DNA from: Anastrepha obliqua
Taxonomy: Eukaryota > Arthropoda > Insecta > Diptera > Tephritidae
Direction of reading: 5' to 3'
NCBI RefSeq assembly: GCF_027943255.1
Contig: NC_072897.1
Coordinates: forward strand, 41,452,044 to 41,516,043
Length of the DNA stretch: 64,000 bases
Under the pieces are notes generated by a model. It ran no database searches. It worked only from the letters and a program-made list of their open reading frames with translations, and was not told the DNA's origin. A program made the position numbers and the translations under genes. Numbering within the stretch: the stretch's first letter is position 1; each line of letters begins with the position of its first letter. Shown piece by piece: positions 32,950-44,153 of this stretch.

Positions 32950-35090
32950 TCTTCTTAATTGGCGCGATAACCGCTTACGCGATATTTTCCCAGTTTAACA
33001 AAGCGCGCCAGTCGTTTCTTTCTCGTACTAACCGGCTCCAATTGGACACACCAAATGAAGCCAAGTCCTTCTCCCCCTGATCTTTCCAACGAGAGGAGGC
33101 CTTCCTTTTCCTCTGCTACCACCAGCTGGTACCGCATCGAATACTTTCAAAGCCGGAGCGTTTGTATCCATTCGGACGATATGACCCAGCAAGCGTAGCC
33201 TCTGGATCTTTATTCGCGTCTATGTCGTCTTCTTCTATGTCGTCTTCTTTCTATGTCCATGTCGTCGTAAAGCTCATACAGCTCATCGTTCCATCGTCTG
33301 CGATATTCGCCGTTACCAACGTGCAAAGGTCCAAAAATCTTACGCAAAATCTTTCTCTCGAACACACTTCATCGGCTGTTGTCATCGTCCAAGCTTCTGC
33401 GCCATAAGTTAGGACGGGCATCATGAGGGTCTTGTAGAGTGTTAGTTTTGTTCGTCGAGAGAGGACTTTACTGCTCAGTTGCCTACCTAGTCCAAAGTAG
33501 CACTTTTTGGCAAGAGAGATTCTACTTTGGAGTTCAATGCTGACATTGTTATCGGCGTTAATGCTGGTTCTTAAATAAACGAAGTCTTTTACAACCTCAA
33601 ATTATAACTGTCAACAGTGACGTGGGGCCCGCGGCTTTGTTGTTCTTTAGCCACGTTATCGCTATTCTCACCTCGTCATGATCGGGTATAAGGTCAATTC
33701 CGTCGTCTTCGATTGCTGTATTGATGTTTAACAAGTTCGAGAAGTGTTCCCTCCATAATTTAAGATTGCTCTGGATGTCAGTCACCAGTTCGAGAAATGT
33801 TGATTCATTGCTCGTGCATGCCGGTTTGTTGGGCAGTACTCTCTCAGAGCAGGAGTGAGAGTCGAGTGGCGAATCTTCTGGCTGTCCGTTGTGTTTGCAG
33901 CTTTTCGATGTCGAACATTCTTTGCTTAGGTAGATCTACGTATTTTGCTGCACAGAAGCATGTGTGCAGTTTGGCTGCAACAAGGTAATGATCCGAGTCT
34001 ATGTTGGGTCCTCGGATCGTACGTACATGTAATACACTAGAAGCGTGTCTTCCATCTACCACAACATGATCTATCTGGTTTCGCGTTTTTCCATCAGGGG
34101 ACAGCCAGGTAGCTTGGTGGATCTTTTTATGCTGGAATCTGGTGCTGCAGACTACCATGTTTCGGGCCCCGGCGAAGTCGATCAGCCTCTGTCCATTACC
34201 GGAAGTTTCGTTGTGCAGGCTGAATTTTCCGACTGTGGGACCAAAAATTCCCTCCTTGCCCACTCTGGCGTTGAAGTCGCCAAGCACGATTTTTATGTCG
34301 TGGCGGGGGCAGCGCTCATAGGAACGTTCCAAGCGCTCATAGAAGGAATCTTTGGTCGCATCGTCCTTCTCTTCCGTCGGGCGTGGGCTCAAATTAGCGA
34401 GATGTTAAAAAATCGCGCTTTGATGCGGATTATTGCGAGACGCTCGTCCACCGGAGTGAACGACAGTACTTGGCGACGAAGCCTCTCTCCCAAAACAAAT
34501 CCGACACCGAATATGCGCTCCTTTACATGGCAGCTGTAGTAGACGTCGCAAGGTCCTGTCTTTTCTTGCCTTGCCCCATCCATCGCATCTCTTGGATGGC
34601 AGTGATGTCAGCCTTTGCTCTCACTAGGGCATCTCAGGACCAGCCGGGCAGAGGCACCTTCCCCATTAAGGGATCGGACATTCCAAGTGGACGCCCTCAA
34701 ATCGTATTCCTTATTTCGTTTGCTGGGGTCGTCATTAGTGTTGGAAATTCTCATCCGAGGCTTTGCTGCTGTTTTCATTGGGGGGGCCTTTTAAGTGACG
34801 GGTCCCAAACCCAACGCACACCAGCTATCCTGGAATATTTCGCCTTCTCACGTTAGCTCACTCCCGATCGGGTGTTCGGAAGCTACCTAGAGGATAAGTG
34901 GGTTAATCCCAGACGTTGTGAGATGCTTGAACCATATGCAGAAGAATCGTCCTGGCCACTCCCAAGTGAATGGCGATCAGTAACTTTCCCCATTTGCGTG
35001 GACTTCTACACATGGAACCATCCTCCAGTGAATGGCGATCAGTAACTTTCCTCACTTGCTTGGGCTTCTACACATGGAACCATCCTAAAC
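32950..35090 (-). mobile_element. RTE-B: RTE element with RT palm deleted
   Basis: Minus strand, 5' end near 35090, 3' end at the TTCTTAATTGGCGC motif near 32952. Endonuclease is well preserved: VLGDFNARVGKEGIFG, RNQIDHVVVDGRHASSVLHV and IDSDHYLVAAKL (33900-34392). A linker with VRIAITWLKNNKAAG follows (about 33597-33785). At about 33630 the sequence jumps straight to the thumb (FVYL, FGLxRQLSSKV, FERKILRKIFGP), removing the palm with its catalytic Asp residues. The 5' end carries two copies of a roughly 61-bp unit (34969-35029, 35030-35090), where RTE-D has one. Confidence 0.88.
33844..34583 (-). pseudogene. RTE-B endonuclease domain
   Basis: Two overlapping frames (34389-34583 and 33844-34392) make an apurinic-type endonuclease resembling the annotated craniofacial-development-protein-2-like proteins, which derive from RTE elements. 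All core residues from GDFNARVG to SDHYLV are in the 182-residue frame. The N-terminal Glu block is in the other frame or lost. Confidence 0.75.
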
Positions 35091-35215
35091 GAGCGTGCAG
35101 ATAAAGCCGCGAAATTAGCTGCGAAATCTCCTTTTCTCACTTTTCTGCCTTTCTCCAGTAGAAAAGTATCAAAAGTCGCCTCTTGCTTCGGTACCAATAG
35201 AACAATGTAACATTG
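35091..35215 (+). pseudogene. RNase H fragment of a non-LTR element
   Basis: NERADKAAKLAAKS resembles the last RNase H motif (GNExADxxAK) of I- or LOA-type elements. A likely continuation, with ILVECPL, lies at 36890-36925 beyond the Transib-like insertion. Confidence 0.45.
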
Positions 35216-36783
35216 CACTATGGTCTGAAATTCAAATTTTTTGGCATAAATCCAAATTTTTTTTGTTCTTATTTCAAAAAAATAGGTACGCAGTATTAAT
35301 TGAGACATTTCAGTGGTCTAAAATATAAAAAAAAATATTTGGATATGGCAACTCTGTTCTAAATATGAGCTGTAAAACATGATGCTTCTGAAGCACTAAC
35401 AAACTTGTAAACAGTTCAGTAAAATATTGTAAGAAAACAGCTGTTCGATAATAGTTAAAAAGGAAAAAAAGAAATAAATTTATAATGGAAGAATATAAGA
35501 AAGGTATTTATTTTTTAACTGAATGAAAAAAAATGTGGTTTATTGTGTCATTTCTGTATAGTGTGGAGTTTTGTTTAATGGCTTTTTTAACCGAAAATTT
35601 CGTATTAACCTGTGTTCTGTGGAGTGAAAGTTGTGTGTATTGTCCCGTATTGTTCCCGATTTTTATGTTCGATGGAAGTTTGGGGTATGTTCTTTAAAAT
35701 CATGTATGTAACATTTGCCCGTTTTTGCCCCATTTAAGTATATTTGTAATTTTAAGCAACCTTTAAATTCCAACACGAAGAAATGCTTGGAGTTTGGATA
35801 GAGGGCGATCGCAAAACTCATGTTGTTTTGGATTGAGTTTTTAAAAAAATGAATCCTAATGAGTTAAGTTTAAAGAAAAAAGATGAAATAAGAAAAAAAA
35901 TACAAAATTTATTAGCATATGTTAGCGAAAAATTATCAAAATGTAATCGTATGGTTAATAGATTTAAAGAGAAATACTCCCAGTGGGTTTCCGCAACAAC
36001 TATTATTGAAATTTCTGAAAATGATTTTGAAAAACCCTGTTCAAGTAAAGCAGGACGATCAAAGGCTTCCTACACAGATGCAAAAGATCGGCTTAAGAGG
36101 AAGCTGGCAAGTGATCTTTCTTGTGAAAACAATGACGATGTTGATTTTTTGATTCATGCAGCTACTGTTGCGGTAAAAAAATCAAAACAAAGTGATTTAT
36201 GTAGCATTTATTTTAAAGAAAACTGCGCATCACGCAGACCAAAGCGAAATAAGAAAAGCTGTTACCTCCAAAAATGATTTGCTTGGTACATATAACTTTT
36301 TATATTATATTCAAGTGAATTTAATAATTCTGTAACTTCTCTCTCAGTTCAGATGTACAGTTAATGTTATTATAAAAATAATTGTTTCAGTAAAAACATA
36401 TGTATAAATATTTGGATAATAAAATTATTTGACCACTTTTGCCTATCATATGCAATTTTTCATTTTATGAAACCAAATTTTTACTATAGGTCCAAGGGAG
36501 GTACTCCTAGGGACTGGCCGATTTCAACTATTTTTGGTATCGTCGATGCGTATTACGAGAATAACATATTTACCAATTTTCGTTAAGATATCGCAATTTT
36601 TGGAGCTGAAATTCAAAAATGTTTACTATAGGTCCAAGGGAGGTACCCCTGGGGAATGACCGATTTTATCCATTCTTGGAATTTTTCTTAACTAAGCCAT
36701 TTATAACCTGTATGCGAAATTTCAATGGCCTAGTACCACTCCTTCTAATTTATGCCAAAAAATTTGAATATCAGACCATAGTG
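35216..36783. mobile_element. Transib-like inverted-repeat element
   Basis: 1,568 bp. Left end 35216-35251 and right end 36748-36783 are inverted repeats matching at 35 of 36 positions and starting CACTATGG. The 5-bp CATTG flanks both ends (35211-35215 and 36784-36788). Transib family knowledge: ends start CACWATG and duplications are 5 bp. CACTA-type elements share CACTA ends but make 2-3 bp duplications. Inside is one ORF (35849-36277) that is not a recognisable transposase, and a diverged direct repeat 142 bases apart (36481 and 36623, sharing TATAGGTCCAAGGGAGGTAC). Presumably mobilised in trans. Confidence 0.8.
35849..36277 (+). CDS. Unknown 142-residue protein within the Transib-like element
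   Basis: Open from ATG to TGA, MNPNELSLKKKDEIRKKIQN onward. The first 60 residues are predicted helical and basic (KKKDEIRKKIQNLL, KCNRMVNRFKEKYSQW). Then an acidic short link and a basic Ser/Lys region, GRSKASYTDAKDRLKRKLAS, which recalls a GRPxKxFxDxSxRTKRRK motif in uncharacterised multi-copy arthropod proteins (memory, not checked). The C-terminus is Arg/Lys-rich (RRPKRNKK). No DDE residues, zinc finger or membrane segment. It is the only long frame in the element and is uninterrupted, in contrast with most frames around it. Confidence 0.6.
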   Translation: MNPNELSLKKKDEIRKKIQNLLAYVSEKLSKCNRMVNRFKEKYSQWVSATTIIEISENDFEKPCSSKAGRSKASYTDAKDRLKRKLASDLSCENNDDVDFLIHAATVAVKKSKQSDLCSIYFKENCASRRPKRNKKSCYLQK

Positions 36784-36788
36784 CATTG

Positions 36789-37599
36789 GCTCAATTACAT
36801 AAAAATATCGACACTCCTTCTCGACCTCGCTAAGCAATGAGCCACAACCATCATGTCGATTTTGCTATACAGCCGCACTTACGATCCCTCATATCCTTGT
36901 AGAATGTCCTCTCGTTACTTAATCTTTCCATAGTTAAAATCCCTTAAACTTTTAGAAAGAACCAAAAATAGATAACATAAAAACATTACATAACTTTGTA
37001 AAATATAACTGTATACACAATTTAATCTAACCTGAACTTATTTTGTAACAAAACCGATAGCCCTGGCAGCAAGTGCTTACAATTTTTTAATTGTAATTAA
37101 TTATAATAAAAAAAAATTTAAACCTTTCCAGCGGCTGCATATAGATCAGCAAAACGACAAAAAATGAAGGTAATTCATTGTCATTGTACAATAATGCATG
37201 TAAAAACGCTCTTCTTCTTTCTATTTTTTGACAGGCACCCTTAGTGTGAGTTTGACAGGCATCCAAGTGTGTGATGGTGTGAGTGCTAGGCATTTTAGAA
37301 TTTTTCTGGTAACATTAAAAACTATAGAATATCCATAACAAAAATAATATCCTTAACTTAGAAAATTTAAAATAGCAAATATTTTTATAATGATATATTT
37401 TTTTAGCTATGAAGATGCTTTTTATTGAGAAATATTAGAATTTTTTAAACTTTTTGATACGATTTTGTATGCAATTTATTGTTTCTTATGCAACCATGTT
37501 ACATAAACGAGCGTTTTAAGAACAGGGGATCTCAGCTGTGGGCATTTTTCAACAATCAGCTGAGAGTGTTTTACTTACGGACATATATATATACAAATA
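36789..37599. other. Mostly non-coding; possible I-type C-terminal scrap at the left
   Basis: PHLRSLISLVECPL near 36875-36925 resembles the Cys/His end of I-type ORF2 proteins. The rest is AT-rich with no supported frame. Confidence 0.4.
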
Positions 37600-38286
37600 T
37601 TCGCCACTGAAAAATAAGGATGAAAATACCGCATCCGTCGCTCAGCCCCAAAGCTCAACAAGTTCGATCATTGTCATCCTACCACCTAGACACGCTCCAA
37701 ACACACAAGTTGTAAAACATGTTCGCCACAATACGAATGTCTGTTCAGTCCCTCAGCCCAAAGAATCAACATCCGAGTTCTCAAGCAAGTCTTGCAACAA
37801 ATCTCATAAATGATGAATCTGCTCGTTACTCTCACGATTCATAAAATAAACACTTTAAATCCATGAATATTCTTATCTGGAATGCCAATTGCCTATCAAA
37901 TAATATATTGGAATTAAAAACTCTACTTAAATCACATATATAGATACTCTCCTGATCTCTGAAACTCACTTTAGCGATAAATCCTACTTTTGAATCAAAA
38001 ATTAAAAGCTATATTACACAATGCATCCCGATAAAAAAGTACATGCTGGGTCAGCTACTATCATAAAAAGTAATATGAAGTATTACGGTATAAACTCTTT
38101 TTGCACAGAAGCTACTCAAGCCACAAATATACATAATTTTGGAGAGTTTAAATGGCTCTATCTCTATACCATCAGTGTGTAGGCCACCCAGCATGCTATC
38201 AAATCAGATCAATCTGATCTCTGAAACTCAGTTTAGCGATAAAAGCTACTTTCGAATCCAAAATTAAAAGTTATATCACACAATAC
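37600..38286 (+). pseudogene. Jockey-C: end of ORF1 and start of endonuclease
   Basis: The end of an ORF1-like frame (to 37813) is followed at 37864 by MNILIWNANCLSNNILELKT, the start of Jockey ORF2, then LLISETHFSDKSYF and HPDKKVHAGSATIIKSNMKY with stops between. From 38214 the segment SDLxNSVxR (nucleotides TCTGATCTCTGAAACTCA) is repeated from 37952, so two partial endonuclease copies lie in tandem. RTE-C begins abruptly at about 38287. Confidence 0.7.
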
Positions 38287-39352
38287 GCCAAATCTTGGAA
38301 AAGACCCATGAAAGGAGAATCGACATACACCAATTTTTCGTCGACTTCAAAGCTGCATTTGACAGTACGAAAAGGAGTTATCTGTATGCCGCGATGTCTG
38401 AATTTGGTATCCCCGCAAAACTAATACGGCTATGCAAGATGACGTTGCTCAACACCAGCAGCGCCGTCAGAATTAGGAAGGACCTCTCCGAGCCGTTTGA
38501 TACCAAACGAGATTTCAGACAGGGTGACTCGCTATCGTGTGACTTGTTTAGCCTGATGTTGGAGAGGATCGTACGAGCCGCAGAACTTAATCGCTCAGGC
38601 ACAATTTTTTATAAGAGCGTACAATTATTGGCGTATGCCGATAATATCGACATCATCGGCCTTAACAAACGCGCTATTAGTTCTGCCTTCTCCAAAGTGG
38701 ATAAAGAGGCAAAGCGAATGGGTCTGGTGGTGAGCGAGGACAAAACGAAGTACCTCCTGTCTTCAAACAAACAGTCGTCGCACTCGCGTATCGGCACCCA
38801 CGTCACTGTTGACAGTTATAATTTCGGGTTGTAAAAGAATTTGTATACTTAGGAACCAGCATTAACACCGATAACAATGTCAGCCTTGAAATCCAACGTA
38901 GAATCTCTCTTACCAACAAGTGCTACTTTGGACTAAGTGGGCAATTGAGTAGTAAAGTCCTCTCTCGACGAACAAAACTAACACTCTACAAGACGGGCAT
39001 GATGTCCTAACGTATGGCGCAGAAGCGTGGACGATGACAACATCCGATGAAGCGACGCTTTGAGTGTTTGAGAGAAAGATTCTGCGTAAAATTTTTGGAC
39101 CTTTGCACGTTGGTAACGGCGAATATCGCAGGCGACAGACCGATGAGCTGTATGAGATTAACGACGCCATAGACATGGCGCAGCGAATAAAGATCCAGTG
39201 GCTACGTTGGCTGGATCATGTCGTCCGAATGGATACAAACGCTCCGGCTTTGAAAGTATTCGATGCGGTACCAGCTGGTGGTAGCAGAGGAAAAGGAAGG
39301 CCTCCTCTGCGTTGGAAAGATCAGGTGGAGAAGGACTTGGCTTCATTTGGTG
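38287..39352 (+). mobile_element. RTE-C: reverse transcriptase fragment
   Basis: Plus-strand RTE copy lacking the endonuclease and the 3' end. Palm: FFVDFKAAFDSTKRSYLY (motif A), DFRQGDSLSCDLFSLMLE, and AYADNIDIIGLN, where the usual YADD is YADN. Thumb: VKEFVYLGTSINTDNNVSLE, LSSKVLSRRTKLTLYK, then an indel near 39000, TYGAEAWTMTTSDEATL, a stop, FERKILRKIFGPLHVG, and RPPLRWKDQVEKDLASFGG. Sequence passes into unrelated DNA at 39352. Closest to RTE-D. Confidence 0.88.
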
Positions 39353-40227
39353 GTATTTTATTTAATAATGCCAGATAGCATCGATTTATTTGTGTAGCGA
39401 AAGGTGTTCAAGCTAACGAAATAACCTGCAGATCATGTTAAGAACTATTCTCCGATCACTCTTCACAACTAGGTGTACCATATTTCCGAACCCTTATTAC
39501 TTTAACCATTGAGTAAGTCATATGATAGTCACAATCGCTAAATTTTTGGCAAACGGACATAATGATGCGGTCGGTCGGCTGAAAAGAAGAGGATGGACAT
39601 CGGGACAAACTGTGCAGGCAAGAAACGTTAAGCAAAGAACGTCAATGCATAGAGAAGTCTGACGAGGTACGAATAGTGTGAATTGTCAAAAACAAAGTCT
39701 AACCGCAGCCGTGGTGTGGTGAAATTTTTAACAGAGCTGATTACAGTGAATTCTCTCTTTAGTACATGTATTGGCTCTGCACAGTTTTTGGCTTCTCTAG
39801 GATATCAAATTGACGAATGACCGACGACATTTTGCAAGGCATTTGAATGAGTTTATTTCTATATTCCCTTGACAAACCAAATTTAATTCAATATATATTT
39901 ACTATTTTCAAAAGTAACTCCAATGATCACTGCTTTAATTTAAAAGGAAGATTACAACACAAACAAATATATTGTACGACCTCACAACTTGGTGCATGCG
40001 TTTTAGTAAATTTGAAAACTATATACAAGTTTGATACAAATTTGTATTAAATTTTTGTGTTGAAACTAATTTTAGACGAGAATGCATAAAGCGTACAAGT
40101 GTTTTGGTATATTGATAATATTGATTTATAATTACATATATTATGTTTGCTTAGGTTGGGTTATACTCGCTGGCCGAAACCACGCAGAGTCCATTTTGGT
40201 CCATAGCTATACCAGATCAGAGTCGTA
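39353..40227. other. Non-coding, no gene seen
   Basis: AT-rich sequence, no motifs or repeat ends recognised. Confidence 0.4.
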
Positions 40228-40880
40228 TTTAGCGAAAATATGCATCGGTCAAGATGCGCGTACTATTCACGAATTTTAGGAGTCGCTCGAACTCCAATTT
40301 AGGGATAGATTCTAGCCTTTGAGCACCCAGGTAGCATAGTCTAGCTTTCGAGAGAGCCGGACAGTAGAATAGAAGATGCTCCAAGGTTTCTCTTGTACCC
40401 GGTTCATTACATTTTCTGCAAACGTCGTTAATGGTTAACATTTGCTGCAGATAGGCAGTACCTTTATGCCCAGGAACCCAATAAACACAAAGCTTGCGGT
40501 TACGAGCGAGCCGTCTTCAATAACTGTCTTTAGTGGTTTTCCAAAACTCGTAACTGGAACCATACTATATAGTTTGATTTGACTGTGACTTTACCAGTAA
40601 TATATGCGAAGGTTCTAGAGGTAAGCTGTTCGCTTGCTTGTAGCCTCACAGCTGAGTTTGCAACCCGATTTTTTGCATAGAGATCAATCGATGTTAGGTT
40701 GAGGATAGTCTCGATAGCTGCCCTTGGAATTGATTTCATAGCTCCCGTGATGCAAAGCGCGGAGTCGTTGAACTTTTACCAATGGCCTGAGATATGTGTT
40801 CTTCCTTACGGCCTTCCACTACACCAATATGCCATATAGTAATATAGATCTAACAATTGCAGTGTAGTACTAATGCATTT
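40228..40880 (-). pseudogene. LOA-E: RT thumb and C-terminal fragment
   Basis: Minus strand. SILLYGILVWWKAVRKNTYL and CITGAMKSIPRAAIETILNL are LOA thumb blocks. RNase H is almost entirely deleted, leaving only YWVPGHKGTAYL, then a C-terminal block CRKCNEPGTRETLEHLLFYC. Same order as in LOA-D, with loss of about 300 bp. Confidence 0.75.
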
Positions 40881-41114
40881 CATTCAGAAACATCTCAAAG
40901 GTGCCGTCACACCAATGGTATGTGGGGCACCTCGGCTAGTTCTACCCTCGGACCACAAAAGTATAACTTCTGGGTAGAGCCGCTTTAATGTCCGAAGACA
41001 CAACAGGTACCCGCGTCCAGGTTTCTCTCCTGTAGGCGTATGAAGACTATACACCGTCGATAGTCTCAATTACTCCCACTATGTTTATAGGTGGTCCAAA
41101 GTAAAGGAGGCATC
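40881..41114. other. Unassigned spacer
   Basis: No gene seen. It lies beyond the 3' end of R1-B and does not match the 3' UTR of R1-C. Confidence 0.3.
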
Positions 41115-41137
41115 GGAAAGCTTGCAGTAGTGTTACC

Positions 41138-44100
41138 TTAATTCACTACCGTCTTGTCTTCTGTATGATACTGTATTGAGTGTTTCCCACAAACGTCTGT
41201 GCTTGTTGTCGGTTCGTCAGAGACTGTCCGCCTTCTCTGTTGCTGAAACGCTTTGCGTTCCCAATCAATATGGTGAAGTCGCGTCATAATCTTATCTGCA
41301 AACGTTTGCGTTGCCTCCCACTTACCGCTGGTTGCGCACATATCTCGTATGAGGGTGCTGGCGGACGGTTGATGACCCAGGGCTTGCTTCAGTATAGCTC
41401 GTTCATCTCTAAAGCGGTCGCAATAAAACATGACGTGTTCTGCGTTTTCGTCTGTATTCGGGCAGTTTGGACAGAAAGGGCTGTCTGCCAGCTTAAAATG
41501 GTGCATGTATTCCTGAAAGCAGCCATGTCCGCTGAGCAACTGTGAAAGGTGATAGTCGGTGTCTCTATGTTTAACCACTCATCAACACGTGGTATGAGTT
41601 TGTAGGTTCATCGTCCGCTTTGTGACTCATCCCACCACTGCTGCCACCGGCCTATTGTCAGCAGTCGCTCCGCTGCTTTTTCTCCAGGTGTGGGCCGCGT
41701 TCCCTGTCTGTTATAGAGCCGAAACATTTCATCTGCCAAGAGGTTTAGGGGTATCTTTCTCGCTATTACGCAGATTGAATCATCAGACACCGTTCTATAC
41801 GCGCAAGCTACACGCAGAGCGCCTTGCCTGTATGTCTGGGTGACTTTCCGTAGATTAGACTTTTTGGTCCCCGCCCAGATAGGTGCTGCATACGTCTGCG
41901 ATTTCCCTGGGGCCCTCCTATATTAGGGAGAAGTCGCGTTAGGGCACCATTGAAAGAAGCCGTCTTGGAACTTACATTTATTAAATGCTGCCTGAAACAA
42001 AGTCTTGTGTCAATCCAGACCCCAAGATATTTGATCGCCTTTTTCGAGACTATACGGTGTGTACCTATGTTCAGCTCAAAGGACTTTCGCCCTCCAGCAA
42101 TTATTAGAACTGCCTCGGTTTTGTTACCAGCTAAATCTAACTTAGCCTCGTTAAGCCATCCTTGCACTCTCGCTGCAGCATCGTTGCACTTTTCCTTTAA
42201 GTGGTCAAATTTCCTATCAACTACCACCAGGGCAATATCATCGGCGTATCCCACAATTTCGGCGTTTGGCGGGAGCTTCACCTTCAGGACTGCATCGTAC
42301 ATGATGTTCCACAAAGTTGGTCCCAGCACTGAACCTTGTGGTCCACCACGTGAGACCTTGTACGTTTTTTGTCCCTTTTCAGTTTCATATCGCAGAATGC
42401 GGTCACTTAGATAACTGCTGATAATGCGGACAAGGTAGGCTGGTACATTGAAACCTCTGAGGGCCGTGATGATGCTAGGCCAGTTTGCCGAATTAAAAGC
42501 ATTTCTAACATCTAGGGTGATCACAGCGCAGAACTTTCTTGCCGATCTTCCCGAACTTACAGCCCTGTGTGCTATCTCCACCACCATTCTTATTGCATCC
42601 ACCGTAGCTCTAGCTTTCCGGAAGCCGAATTGGTTGTCTGAGAGACCTGTCGAGCCTTCCAGTTGCTCCTGGAGTCGCTCGCAGATAATGCGTTCCAGTA
42701 CCTTTCCCACTGTGTCCAGCAGACATAGGGGTCTGTATGACAGAGGTAGATCGGGTTGTTTAGCCGGTTTAAGCAGGAGAACCAGACGTTGTATTTTCCA
42801 TCTCGCTGGGAACTTTCCTTCGGTAAGGCATGCCGTGTATAGGTCTGAAAAAATTTCCGGAGTTGACCGTATTGCTTCTTTTAACGCTATATTGGGAATC
42901 CCGTCAGGCCCGGGGGCTTTGCTATCCTTTATCTTCGTTAAGGTCCTAAGAACTTCTAATTCCGTAACTTGTGGAACCATTGCAATTTCTGTTATTATGC
43001 TATTTTGTAAGTCCCCTGCTTCCTGTACGGGAAAGAATACTGAAACTATTTTTTCCATTAGTACCGGACAGGTCGGCTGTGGCGCTCTTGGTCCTCTAAT
43101 TTTGCTCATAACTATCTTGTAAGCTAATCCCCAAGGATCATTGTCGGCTTGATCTCGCAGCTCCTTAAAGCAACGATTTTTGCTTTTTTGTGTTGCGTTT
43201 TTAAGCCACCATTTTCTACATTTATAAGCACTCTGAAGTTCATCGTAATTTGTGCGACCTCGCGCTCTTTGAGCTTTTCTTCTCGCAGAGTTACTATCCT
43301 TACGTAGCTTAGCTATTTCATATGTCCACCAATATGCTGGCTTTCGGTTTCCCCGGTATCTGGATCTTGGCATCGTTGCGTCGCAAGCTCTTTCTAATCG
43401 CACGGCTATTTCTTCTGTGTTCTCCTCTGCTGGTTTGCTGAAAATGTATGTGTCTGCCCATACTTGTCCAAAAGCCACTGCGTTAAAATCTTTTTGTTTC
43501 CATCTTTTCTTGACTGTCTTAGATGCAGTCCTCGGCATTACAGCGCATACGTCCATAACAATGGCCAGGTGGTCTCTATGAGTATAAATTGACTCGTCCA
43601 ATTTCCATTTTGTGCGATTCGCTGTAATACGATCAGCAAATGCTAGGTCAATTATAGAGCGCCCTCTAGTGCAATCAAATGTATATACCCCCGGGGTGTT
43701 GAGCAATACAAGGTCCATTACTGCAGACGTTTCGTCTACAATTTTCCCTCTTGTGTTTGTATACGTGCTGCCCAAACTTCTGGACCATGCGTTGAAGTCA
43801 CCTGCAGTTAGAATAGGTCGCTTACACCTAAATTCTAGCTCTAGTGCCGCCATCATCGAAGTAAAGTCTTCAATTGACCACCGTGGAGGTGCATAACAGC
43901 TCACAAAGAGGATGTCGTCCAACTTCATCCACGTGAACCCCTTACAAGGTGTGGACATCCTGCTCTGAGGAATTTTGTCGTTTACCGCCCAGATTACTGC
44001 TTGTTCTTCGGTGTCTGCTATTCAGCTGTGAGAGTTCATCATTTGGAAGGGCTCCGAAAGCATTGCGATGTCTACTTTCTTTTCGACGACTGTTTGCCCG

Positions 44101-44153
44101 AGTAAGTCCTGCGCAGCTCTGCAGTGGTGGGTATTGAGTTGCAGGATTCTCAT
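41138..44153 (-). pseudogene. R1-B ORF2: endonuclease and RT, best preserved R1 copy
   Basis: Starts MRILQLNTHHCRAAQDLL; the ATG overlaps the ORF1 TGA as ATGA (44150-44153). A single in-frame TGA at 44022-44024 falls where R1-A has Trp (HSW). After it 716 codons are open: endonuclease ILTAGDFNAWSRSLGS and THRDHLAIV (R in place of the usual S before DH); RT with SKAPGPDGIPN, LLDTVGKVLERII, ITLDVRNAFNSANW, GGPQGSVLGPTLWN and intact GYADDIALVV near 42240; thumb IKYLGVWIDTRLCF. Two indels after 41808 put the end in two more frames; it finishes with CPNCPNTDENAEHVMFYC. Confidence 0.9.

Noticed and set aside
34045..34856. Plus-strand frames of 164 and 128 codons
   Set aside because: Antisense of the RTE-B endonuclease; the same artefact recurs at 60681-61392 opposite RTE-D.
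35216..35251. CACTA (EnSpm) assignment for the inverted-repeat element
   Set aside because: CACTA ends fit, but a 5-bp identical duplication fits Transib better than the 2-3 bp of CACTA elements; kept only as an alternative.
42448..43122. 224-codon plus-strand frame
   Set aside because: Exact antisense shadow of the R1-B reverse transcriptase.
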